A stretch of 64,000 bases of DNA. It comes from Dipteris shenzhenensis (taxonomy: Eukaryota > Polypodiophyta > Polypodiopsida > Gleicheniales). The DNA is taken from NCBI GenBank assembly GCA_047967505.1, contig CM106540.1; one strand, 5' to 3'. Under the pieces are notes generated by a model. That model ran no database searches, was not told the origin of the DNA, and worked only from the letters and a program-made list of their open reading frames with translations. Both the position numbers and the translations under genes were made by a program. Below are positions 28,457 to 37,665 of the stretch, piece by piece. Within the stretch, counting starts at the first letter, position 1. Every line of letters begins with the position of its first letter.

Positions 28457-29135
28457 TATATGGAGGATAGTGCTCTCTCATGCTAAGTTGAGTTGGATGA
28501 GGAAAACGTCAGCGGCCGTTTATGCTCCCTCTTGCTTGTATATAATTTCTCTTGCAATCAAGTGCGTTCTTGCGACCGTTTGGCACTCCATCTAGTACCG
28601 CTCTGCCAGTAACGTCATCATGCCATCTTGTGGGTTATGTCCTCATGGTGCACGTTGAAGCGCACGCACAGGAAAGCAAAACGTGGGACGGGTTGAGGGC
28701 ACGTGAAAGCGAGTGGGGAACGGTGAGGGCCATTTGCATTCTCCATACCACTGTACAAACCGTGAACCGTTGGGTACCGAACCGGGACATTGGGATTGCC
28801 CGAAGGGGTCTAACGTGCCGACCCACGTAACGGCCGTTAACTTGGGAAAGGAAGTGGGCTGAACAGGACGTTGCGCGGTGGACGTTCCTGTGGGTCTTGG
28901 AGACCCGTGTGATTCTGCAGACCAAGGTGTTGAAGCCTAAGGGCTTGCCCAGTGGGGCGTGGAGCTAAGAGGGGAAAAACGGTGGATGGCCTGGGCAGAG
29001 GTCGTGTCGGGACAAGCTGCGCATAAAGGGGATTTGGTGTCAGCAGAGACGTTAAGGGAGGCTGGGACTCGGGAACGGGTCCGACGTAAGGTGCTCGCAT
29101 TCGGAGACTAAGTCCGGAAACGCCGGGCCCTTACA
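28457..29135 (+). repeat. A2 piece of e's 5' LTR
   Basis: 679 bp. It ends TTACA before the PBS. Private variants include GTATATAATTTCTC and GGTGTCAGCAG. Confidence 0.88.
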
Positions 29136-29137
29136 CT

Positions 29138-29149
29138 TGGTATCAGAGC
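29138..29149 (+). other. Primer-binding site of e
   Basis: TGGTATCAGAGC two bases after the LTR. Confidence 0.92.
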
Positions 29150-29196
29150 AAACCTCAAGGTATCGCGAGCCTTCGAGGAGGATCCTGTATCGAGGT

Positions 29197-32100
29197 ATGG
29201 CGTCACGTGACGGACAAAGTCAATCATACGCACAAGGGAAGCATGCAATACTACGGGCAATGAGAAGTGGGAAGTCAGAGATGGAAGCCGCAGTGGATGT
29301 GATGAGGGCCGTTCCAGAGTGGGTGAACGTCCTCCTGAGCAAGGACATGGGGTACTTGCAGCGGCTCGTGTCGCGGTATGACACGGAGGGGAAAATGGCC
29401 AAGTGGCGCCGTGAATTCATGGTGGTCTTCAAGCTAGTCATGCAAGTCTATGTGAAGAAGGAATTGGAAGAGGATGCAGAGGAGTCCGGGAGCGAAACGG
29501 AAGATGAAACGTCGGATGAGTCGGAAAGCGGCTCGGAAAGTGAAAGCGATGGTGAGGATTGGGAGGAGGAAGAACGACGCAGGTGGAGTCAGGAATGGTG
29601 GCAAGCCCAAGCAGAAAGGAGAACAGGATCTAAAACGGCGGCCAGTGAGACAAAAGGGATGGAACGTGGAAACAGGGAAGCGGAACCGTGTCGTGGGAGT
29701 GCAAGGTGCGCCCCAAGGAAAACGACCGGTAAACAGGTGATGGACAGAGGGAACGGCGCGGGAGCCGTGAGACACGAAGGGAACGGCGCAGGAGCCGTGA
29801 GGTGCAAAGAGAACGGCGCAGTAGCCGTGAGGTGCATGGGAAACGGCGTGGGAGCCGAGAGGTGCATGCAGGGTGTGAAGCCCAGATAAAACGGCGCGGG
29901 AGCCGTGAAACGTGTGGGAAACGGCGCGGAAGGCGCGAGATGTGGAAGCAGTGACGCGAGAGTCACGTTTGGGAAAACGGGTGATGCAGAGTCCCGAGAC
30001 GCTATAGGCGTGGTGAAGACCCAAGGCGCGAGAAGCGCGAAAACGGAGACCAGAGGCGCGAGAAGCGCGGTCACAGGGACGGGAAGCACGAAAGACTTGA
30101 GTGGCGCAAAGCAAAGGATGAGCAGTGCCGTTGTACCAAAGATAGATCAAACAAACGCTCAAGGTGAGGTGGTCGGGACAAGGAGCACACAAGGAGCAGG
30201 CGGAAGAAAGGAATGGCCCGGAGAAAGCTCAAAGAAACGCTCAAGGCGTGCGGATGACCAAGGAGAACGTGAAAGGAATGGCAACGGAGATGGGACGCGC
30301 GAAAGGTTTGAGTGGCGCGAAGGAAACGCAGAGCAGTGCCGTTGTAACAAAGAGAAATCCAACAAACGCTCAAGGTGAGGAGGTCGGGAGAAGGAGCACG
30401 GAAGGTGCAGGCCAAAGACCCAGTGACGAGGTAGGCCCGAAGCAAAATCAGAAAAACGCACAAGGCGTGCAGGTGATAGATGAAAACGTGGAAGGTGCGG
30501 GAAGGAAACGGGAAAGTGCGCAAGGCACAAACGGAGGAAAGGGAGCGGAAGCGATGCAAAACGGCGAACAGGTCCAGGATGGTAGCTTGGAAGATGAAGT
30601 GGGATGGCAAGTGGAAGCTTGGGATGAAGAAGAGGAACGGCACTGGGGCAAGGTCAAGCGAGCGATCAGAAGCCCGTGGCAACGCAGAGGCGTGTGCAGA
30701 AAGGATGCCGAGATGGAAAGGGAAAATGACGATGCGCTGGAGCATCAGGTGGAACCAAGAGACATAAAGGGAAAACGGATGTGGACAGGTGCAGGTCCAG
30801 GTAGACGCAGAGGCGTGACCCGAAGGGAAGCCTTAGGGCAGAGGATGAAGCATGAGGAAGAAGTAGAAGAAAGGGAGAAAGTGATGGCGGCCAAGGGGAT
30901 GGAAGGACGTGAGACGAGGCCAAGGCGTGAAGCGCAAACGGCGAAAAGCGAAGCGGAAACGGCGGAAGGAAAACAAGGCAAGGCAAGGCAAGGTAGAACG
31001 GCAGGAAGGATGAGCGGATGGATGAAAAGGCTAAGGCCAAAAGCGGAAACGGCGGAAGGAAAAGAGGAGACGGCGGATGGGAAAGAAGGAAAGGAAAGGA
31101 AAGGTAGAACGGCGGGAAGAACCAAGGAATGGATGAGAAGGCCACGGTTTCAAGGAGAAACGGCGGATGAAGAAGTGGCCAAGGTTAGTCAAAGAGGTGG
31201 AAGGTGGATGCATAGGTACAGGGTGACAGGTAGGCCAAGGGAGCAGGATGAGGTCAAGAAGGACCAAGGTGAAGAAACGAAGAGGAGAACGGGTCTAGGT
31301 TGGGGAGCGCGAAGAAGATGCAGGACGGAAGGTCCAAGATGCAGGAACGTGCGGTGTTCAGGAGAAGAACGTGATGAGAAGAAACCGCGACGAGGTGGAA
31401 GGACTTATGCAGAACGGGTAAGGATGAGAAGAAGAGGGTCAGGAAGAGAAGTGGTGCGAAGGGTGAAGAAAACGGCGAAACGCACAAGTCCAGTTCTCCC
31501 AAATCATAAAATCATCTCTTGGGTGATGCACAAATATTCAAAGTCGGCGTGGCAAGACGCATGGAAAGAATGGAAGCAGTGCGTTAACGCAATGATCCGA
31601 CTGAAAGAGTCAAAGACGAGTCTAAGTATTGGCTCGCATTCTTTTCCTCCTTGTTACTTGGGCTTATTGCCTAAGCCAATGTAGATGACAGGTGCCGAAA
31701 GAAAGATCAAGCCGTTCGGGCATATTTTACTTTGGGCAGGTTGGAAGTTCTGGCCGGGTGAACAAATTGGTTCACTTGGACAGGTGGCAAGCGGAAAGCT
31801 GATGCTGTGTGCGGGGTGGAAAGATTGGCCCGGCATAGCGTCGTCCCTTGATATCATGTTGGAAGCGGGGTGGAAATTTTGGCCAGGTGATGCTTGGCTT
31901 ATTCATCTCGCACGTGGGCTTCCAAGGCAAATCCGGCCAAGGGGGCCTCCTAATATCATGTTGCTTGCGGGTTGGAAGCATTGGCCCGGTCCAATGTCGC
32001 ATCCCGATGTTACCTTTTTGGCAGGTTGGAAATTTTGGCCGGGGAATTTATGCAAACAGCCAATTTTTAATTTTGCAAAGCTATACGTGGATGCGGTGAC

Positions 32101-32408
32101 CTCTCAAAAATGCCAAACCTTGAGGCACCGTTTTCTTTGTAAAATATGTTGTAAAATTATATCATTCTTTTCATTCTTTGCCCCCCCGTTATGAGGAGAA
32201 GGCAAATTTTAATGCCCATGTAAAAGGCCAAACGAGTGCGTGTGTGGCCACTCATTCGAGACGTTCTCGGATTGAGGTTAGGCTTTTGTGTGTGTGTGTG
32301 TGGCCACTCACTTAAGTCACCTTGGTGAGGTTAGGCTTTTGCGTATAGCCGGCAACTCTTCCCCTTTAATTGATGAGGACATCAATTCTTTTGAACAGGG
32401 GAGAGTAT
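29197..32408 (+). pseudogene. A-ORF of e, multiply disrupted
   Basis: It starts MASRDGQSQSY at 29197. It is broken by a TAA at 29887-29889 (GAA in f), a small replacement near 30203-30214 that shifts the frame, a TAG at 31682-31684 (GAG elsewhere), and a seven-C run at 32181-32187 that shifts the frame near the end. All A-ORF regions are otherwise recognisable, including the AGWK repeats. Two of the hits are G-to-T changes, unlike the CpG-type hits in a and d. It is certainly non-coding as a full protein. Confidence 0.88.
32396..32405 (+). other. Polypurine tract of e (one change)
   Basis: CAGGGGAGAG, where other A copies have CCGGGGAGAG. Confidence 0.8.
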
Positions 32409-32494
32409 AAGAAAGTCAACTTTAGGGTTGACCTGCCGTGAGTGATCGGACGTTTTTTGGGCGTAGGAGCCCCCACGGTGCCTAGCGGCCAGCC
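32406..32494 (+). repeat. First 89 bp (A1) of e's 3' LTR
   Basis: It follows e's polypurine tract and ends GGCCAGCC. ACTAC and the B1 element come next. Confidence 0.88.
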
Positions 32495-32499
32495 ACTAC

Positions 32500-33272
32500 T
32501 ATATGGAAGGTGGTCTCCCTGCATGTGAGGTTGCGTCCAGCAGGAAAACGTAATGATGCGGTTGTGCGCTCAGTTGCTTGTAAATACTCTTTCTTGTAGT
32601 CTAGCGTTATCAAGCCATCGTTTGGCACTCTTTCTAGTACTTTCTTGCAAGTAACGTCTCGGGCCGTTTTACGTGTTGTGATCTCGTGGTGCACTTGTGT
32701 GGGCACACACCGGAAAGCAAAACGTGGGAAGGGCGTGAGTGCACGTGAACGTGAGCGGGGAACGGTGAGCGGCCCATTCCTTTCATACCATTGTAAATAT
32801 TCGTGAACCGTTGTGTAACCGACCAAGCAAGATGGGCTAAAGGTGGAACGTCGCGGGGCGGGCGTTCCGTGTGAAGTGTGAACCGGGAGGCTATCCCAGG
32901 AAGGTCAGGTGTTGCGCAGGCTCGTGAGTCTGTGTGTCTTCACTGCAAGACCGGGATACAAGTGGGGAGTCGGAACCGTTTGGGGAGCAGTGGCCCATGA
33001 AAGGGGCGTGGGGATCAGAGGATCCGGGAACGGCGGTCTAGGGGAGGACGCGTCGTGGTTGGGATCGAAAACGGCCGTCTAGGTGCAGGACGTGCCAGGG
33101 CCCGTTTTGGCCCGAAAACGCAGAGGCGTCGCGGGACGCAAACGAGCTGCGGATAGCTCCGGGTGTGTCTGGGGCTGGTGAGTCCTAGGTGCGCCTGAGG
33201 TCAGCGGGCCGGGTCAAGAGATATCCGCTGCATAGAGAAAAATTCTAAGTCCCGAAGACCTGGTCCGTGACA
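32500..33272 (+). repeat. B-type LTR (5' LTR of B1)
   Basis: 773 bp, TATATGGAAGG to GTGACA. It contains CACGTG at 32742-32747. Confidence 0.94.
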
Positions 33273-33274
33273 CT

Positions 33275-33286
33275 TGGTATCAGAGC
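33275..33286 (+). other. Primer-binding site of B1
   Basis: TGGTATCAGAGC two bases after the LTR. Confidence 0.93.
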
Positions 33287-33397
33287 TCAGAGGACGGAAG
33301 ACGCGGAAGACGGGAAACGCAGAGGTGGGAGACGCTTGGTGACAGAACGGACCACAGTGGTGCGCAACATTGTGGGAAGGTCTGAAGTCAAGTTGCC

Positions 33398-35677
33398 ATG
33401 GATAAGGGTATGATGATGAAAGCAGGTCGGAGTTTACCGTTGGAACACGCAGACGGGAGCACAGTGCGAACGGCGGTCGAGATTATGAGGAAGGTGCCAG
33501 AATGGGTGACGGTCTTGATCAAGAAGGACATGAGCTACCTTCAAGGGTTAGTTCACCGCTTCGATATGGAGGGTGACTCTGAGAAGTGGCGCCATGAGTT
33601 CTTTGTGGTTTTCAGACTTGTCTATGATATTTACCTCAAGGGAGAATTCGGACCGACCGTGGAACCGGAAAGTGACTCGGAAACGGACTCAGGGGAAGAG
33701 TCTGAAGCAGAAACGGCGATGGAGCCGGAGGATGCGGATCTAGAAGAGGAAGAACGGCGACAGTGGAGCCAGAGATGGTGGCAGTCAAGGACTGAACCAC
33801 AAGCAGTGGGGAAGTCGAAGGGGAACGGCCAAGGGAGAGCCGTGGGAAACACAAACGGGAACGGCCAAGGGAGAGCCGTGAGAAACGTAAACGGGAACGG
33901 CCAAGGGAGAGCCGTGGGAAACACAAAGGGGAACGGCCAAGGAGGAGCCGTGCAAGAGAGAAAGGGGAACGGCCAAGGAGGAGCCGTGAAGAAGAAGAAG
34001 AAGAACGGTCAAGGAGGAACCGTGGAGCCAAGGCAGGGCAGACCTAAGGAAGGGTCAAGAGGAACGGGGACACAGAATGGAAACGTGGGCTCAAGGCGAG
34101 CCATGGCAGAAACACCGAGTGTGGGTTCAAGTGGAACCGTGGGCTCAGACAGAGCCGTGATGCAGAGTGGCGAGATGAGCCACAGTGAGCAAGTGGGAAC
34201 CGGTGAGACGAGCCGGAGGGTGACAGGGAAGAACGGCGAGAAAGGCCGTTGTATGCCAGTGCGGAGCGGCGTCCAAGGCCGCAAGGAACGGAAGCAAGTG
34301 GAGGAACAGGTGGGCACCGTGAGCCCAAGGGAACTGAAGCAAAGGGATGAACAGGTGGGCGCCGTGAGCCCAAGGGAACAAAAAGAAGAGGAACAGGTGG
34401 GCGCCGTGAGCCCAGAGGATGATGGACAGTCAGAAGAGACCGTGGATTGGGAGGAACCGTGTTGGAAATCTGAGGGAAAGACCATGGGGAGGATGAGGTC
34501 ACGACGCAGGGGGCCTCGAAGTGCAATGCGACTGCCCGAGGTGAATGTGAATATAGATACGCAGAGAACGGGCAGAGTTGGTACCTTGATGAGGAGGTGG
34601 CCGTTTTGGTCACGACAGAGAGAACGGGATGCAAATCAAGATCTGGGCGTAAAGGTCCAAGATGAACAGGTGATGAGACGGAACGAGTGGCATGGACGGT
34701 GGTTCGGGAGGCAAGGGAGGAGCCGCCATGAGGCTCATGACATGAACCAAGAAGAGGAGACAGGCCAAGGGAAAGAGGAACGACAAAGAACCGGAACGTG
34801 GATTGGGATGCTGCAAAGGGTGAGAAAAACGACGACATGCAATGAGCGGATGAGCATAGAAAGGCAGCAGGGGAGCAGACCCAGAAACGGCAAGACCGCG
34901 AGTTGGTGTAGGAAGTCAAGAGTTGAATGTAGAACAGCGGTCCAAGAACGTAAAGACGTGAAGCCGAGGGTTGAGACAGTAAAGGGAAAACGGAGCTTCA
35001 TAGTGTTGATCTTGCCTCAAGGGCATAGTGATGTTTTGATGAGGGCTGGATGGAAAGTCTGGCCACCGATGCGATTGGATGCCTCACCTGGGGATGGAAG
35101 TGATGACATGATTGTGTACCGGGCGGTTGGTCCAGGTGAGAGGATAGAAGCGCGCGCTCTAAACTACTCCATCAAGCAAACTAGGCTACTAAGGGGGATG
35201 TTGCTCTCTAGTCTCACACAGGGGCATGAGGCAGCGTCCAGAACAGGCACCTCAGTAGAACAGATCCGGCGGAGACAGCCGCCAAACATTATGCTGCATG
35301 CAGGGTGGAAAGATTGGCCTGGCGCGGCATACCTCGTCATCGGCGCTTCAAGGGCATATATTCCGCCGTTGGGGCGTTCCGCCAACGTGATGCTGCCGTC
35401 AAGTCGGAGTTTCTGGCTAGACGTAGCATACCTCGTCATCGGCGCTTCAATGGCACATATTTCGCCGTTGGGGTGTTCCGCCAACGTGATGCTGCAGGCA
35501 GGTTGGAAAGACTGGCCTGGTGCGGTATACCTTCTCATTGGTGCTTCAACGCCATGCATCTCGCCGTTGGGGCGCTCTTACAAAGTGATGCTATGGGCGG
35601 GTTGGAAATTTTGGCCCGGCGCCGCAGTACGTCCAGACCATATGCTTTATGCGGGGTGGAAGTTTTGGCCAGGATAA
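33398..35677 (+). CDS. B-ORF protein, intact (759 aa, unknown function)
   Basis: The start is the first ATG after the PBS in CCATGGAT context (MDKGMMMKAG). Residues about 20-80 are homologous to the A-ORF domain (PEWVTVLI, KDMSYLQGLV, KWRHEFFVVFRLV). Residues about 85-125 are acidic and end EEEERRQWSQRWW. Repeats of about 12 residues around NGNGQGRAV follow, then three EEQVGT/AVSP repeats and a basic Arg/Trp-rich region. Residues 549-759 carry the AGWK(V/D/F)WP motifs separated by spacers built on YLVIGAS and ISPLG. It ends AGWKFWPG-stop, unlike the A-ORF, which runs on into the LTR. No membrane segment, signal peptide or enzyme motif is evident. It is conserved intact in three copies in this window. 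A nucleic-acid-binding structural role is only a guess from the charge pattern. Confidence 0.82.
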   Translation: MDKGMMMKAGRSLPLEHADGSTVRTAVEIMRKVPEWVTVLIKKDMSYLQGLVHRFDMEGDSEKWRHEFFVVFRLVYDIYLKGEFGPTVEPESDSETDSGEESEAETAMEPEDADLEEEERRQWSQRWWQSRTEPQAVGKSKGNGQGRAVGNTNGNGQGRAVRNVNGNGQGRAVGNTKGNGQGGAVQERKGNGQGGAVKKKKKNGQGGTVEPRQGRPKEGSRGTGTQNGNVGSRRAMAETPSVGSSGTVGSDRAVMQSGEMSHSEQVGTGETSRRVTGKNGEKGRCMPVRSGVQGRKERKQVEEQVGTVSPRELKQRDEQVGAVSPREQKEEEQVGAVSPEDDGQSEETVDWEEPCWKSEGKTMGRMRSRRRGPRSAMRLPEVNVNIDTQRTGRVGTLMRRWPFWSRQRERDANQDLGVKVQDEQVMRRNEWHGRWFGRQGRSRHEAHDMNQEEETGQGKEERQRTGTWIGMLQRVRKTTTCNERMSIERQQGSRPRNGKTASWCRKSRVECRTAVQERKDVKPRVETVKGKRSFIVLILPQGHSDVLMRAGWKVWPPMRLDASPGDGSDDMIVYRAVGPGERIEARALNYSIKQTRLLRGMLLSSLTQGHEAASRTGTSVEQIRRRQPPNIMLHAGWKDWPGAAYLVIGASRAYIPPLGRSANVMLPSSRSFWLDVAYLVIGASMAHISPLGCSANVMLQAGWKDWPGAVYLLIGASTPCISPLGRSYKVMLWAGWKFWPGAAVRPDHMLYAGWKFWPG
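35042..35677 (+). repeat. AGWK-W-P repeat block of the B-ORF
   Basis: Residues 549-759. [16 protein letters not shown] (twice) and AGWKFWPG (twice) alternate with three spacers of the form YLxIGAS...ISPLGxS...VML. One unit has lost the motif (SSRSFWLD in place of AGWKDWPG). The spacers are absent from the A family. Confidence 0.8.
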
Positions 35678-36091
35678 ACTATCTTGGTTGTGTATTGATT
35701 CCAAACTCCCCGGCCGAACGCACTCAAGATCATCTACGCGGGCATGGACTTGTACTTCCAATTAAAGCTCCATTGCTAAGGCGCTCACATGTATGATCTT
35801 CAAACGTTTTATGTGCGCTTAAGGCGTTTGTACAAAATATCCACGTTGTAAGTATTCACTCGTGTGTAACAATATTCTTTCACGTCAACTTGTGCCCCCC
35901 ATTATGAGGAGAAGGCAAAGTTTGACGTTGAGGTAGCTAGCGCGTGTGTGGCCACTCGTTCGGGGCATTCCTGAATCGAGGTTAGGCTTTTGTGTGTGTG
36001 TGTGGCCACTCACTTAAGTCACCTTGGTGAGGTTAGGCTTTTGGTTTTGAAACCTCCACGCTTGAGACGGAGCTCAAGCTCTTTTGAAGCC
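35678..36091 (+). other. B 3' untranslated region
   Basis: No ORF of note. It contains the GTGTGTGGCCACTCA blocks and the TCACCTTGGTGA hairpin followed by GGTTAGGCTTTT, as in A elements. It ends in a B-specific stretch before the polypurine tract. Confidence 0.7.
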
Positions 36092-36099
36092 GTGGAGAG
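36092..36099 (+). other. Polypurine tract of B1
   Basis: GTGGAGAG directly before TATATGG of the 3' LTR. Confidence 0.82.
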
Positions 36100-36872
36100 T
36101 ATATGGAAGGTGGTCTCCCTGCATGTGAGGTTGCGTCCAGCAGGAAAACGTAATGATGCGGTTGTGCGCTCAGTTGCTTGTAAATACTCTTTCTTGCAGT
36201 CTAGCGTTATCAAGCCATCGTTTGGCACTCTTTCTAGTACTTTCTTGCAAGTAACGTCTCGGGCCGTTTTACGTGTTGTGATCTCGTGGTGCACTTGTGT
36301 GGGCACACACCGGAAAGCAAAACGTGGGAAGGGCGTGAGTGCACGTGAACGTGAGCGGGGAACGGTGAGCGGCCCATTCCTTTCATACCATTGTAAATAT
36401 TCGTGAACCGTTGTGTAACCGACCAAGCAAGATGGGCTAAAGGTGGAACGTCGCGGGGCGGGCGTTCCGTGTGAAGTGTGAACCGGGAGGCTATCCCAGG
36501 AAGGTCAGGTGTTGCGCAGGCTCGTGAGTCTGTGTGTCTTCACTGCAAGACCGGGATACAAGTGGGGAGTCGGAACCGTTTGGGGAGCAGTGGCCCATGA
36601 AAGGGGCGTGGGGATCAGAGGATCCGGGAACGGCGGTCTAGGGGAGGACGCGTCGTGGTTGGGATCGAAAACGGCCGTCTAGGTGCAGGACGTGCCAGGG
36701 CCCGTTTTGGCCCGAAAACGCAGAGGCGTCGCGGGACGCAAACGAGCTGCGGATAGCTCCGGGTGTGTCTGGGGCTGGTGAGTCCTAGGTGCGCCTGAGG
36801 TCAGCGGGCCGGGTCAAGAGATATCCGCTGCATAGAGAAAAATTCTAAGTCCCGAAGACCTGGTCCGTGACA
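36100..36872 (+). repeat. B-type LTR (3' LTR of B1)
   Basis: 773 bp. It is followed by ACTAC 36873-36877 and the LTR of element f. Confidence 0.94.
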
Positions 36873-36877
36873 ACTAC

Positions 36878-37651
36878 TATAAGAAAGTCAACTTTAGGGT
36901 TGACCTGCCGTGAGTGTTCGGACGTTTTTTGGGCGTAGGAGCCCCCACGGTGCCTAGCGGCCAGCCACTACTATATGGAGGATAGTGCTCTCTCATGCTA
37001 AGTTGAGTTGAGGATGAGGAAAACGTCAGCGGCCGTTTATGCTCCCTCTTGCTTGTAAATATCTTCTGTTGCAATCAAGTGCGTTCTTGCGACCGTTTGG
37101 CACTCCATCTAGTACCGCTCTGCCAGTAACGTCATCATGCCATCTTGTGGGTTGTGTCCTCGTGGTGCATGTTGAAGCGCACGCACAGGAAAGCAAAACG
37201 TGGGACGGGTTGAGGGCACGTGAAAGCGAGTGGGGAACGGTGAGGGCCATTTGCATTCTCCATACCATTGTACAAACCGTGAACCGTTGGGTACCGAACC
37301 GGGACAGTGGGATTGCCCGAAGGGGTCTAACGTGCCGACCCACGTAACGGCCGTTAACTGTGAAAGAAAGTGGGCTGAACAGGACGTTGCGCGGAGGACG
37401 TTCCTGTGGATCTTGGAGACCCGAGTGAACCTGCAGACCAAGGTGTGTGAAGCCTAAGGGCTTGCCCAGTGAAGCGTGGTGTCAAGTGGGGAAAAACGGT
37501 GGACGGCCTGGGCAGGGGTCGTGTTGGATAAGCTGCGCATAGAGGGGATTTGGTATCAGCAGAGACGTTAAGGGAGGCTGGGACTCGGAGACGGGTCCGA
37601 CGTAAGGTGCTCGCATTCGGAGACTAAGTCCGAAACTACCGGGCCCTTACA
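36878..37651 (+). repeat. A-type LTR (5' LTR of f)
   Basis: 774 bp: A1 36878-36966, ACTAC 36967-36971, A2 36972-37651. Confidence 0.93.
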
Positions 37652-37653
37652 CT

Positions 37654-37665
37654 TGGTATCAGAGC
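37654..37665 (+). other. Primer-binding site of f
   Basis: TGGTATCAGAGC two bases after the LTR. Confidence 0.93.

Larger units (their letters stand above)
28457..32494 (+). mobile_element. A-family element e, degraded, both LTRs split
   Basis: It has an A2 piece 28457-29135, PBS, a multiply broken ORF region, a polypurine tract, and only A1 of the 3' LTR (32406-32494), followed by ACTAC 32495-32499 and B1. The missing first part of its 5' LTR is most likely 12371-12459. The missing A2 of its 3' LTR is not recognisable in the window. Its A2 carries many private changes, which fits an old copy acting as host for later insertions. Confidence 0.8.
32500..36872 (+). mobile_element. B-family non-autonomous LTR element B1 (4,373 bp)
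   Basis: It is complete: 5' LTR 32500-33272, PBS 33275-33286, intact B-ORF, 3' UTR, polypurine tract 36092-36099, 3' LTR 36100-36872. ACTAC lies at 32495-32499 and 36873-36877. I see only one difference between its LTRs (TTGTAG/TTGCAG), so insertion was recent. It has no polymerase genes. Confidence 0.94.

Noticed and set aside
12371-29135. Array as a tandem satellite, or LTR-LTR homologous recombination
   Set aside because: Units differ in type and strand, and adjacent LTRs are separated by ACTAC. Recombination between LTRs would merge them without a new 5-bp spacer. The exception is the chimeric piece 26311-26989, which does look like unequal crossover.
35678-36091. Host gene or RNA gene in gaps between ORFs
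   Set aside because: Every gap over 300 bp is accounted for as LTR, leader or 3' UTR of an element, with matching copies elsewhere in the window.
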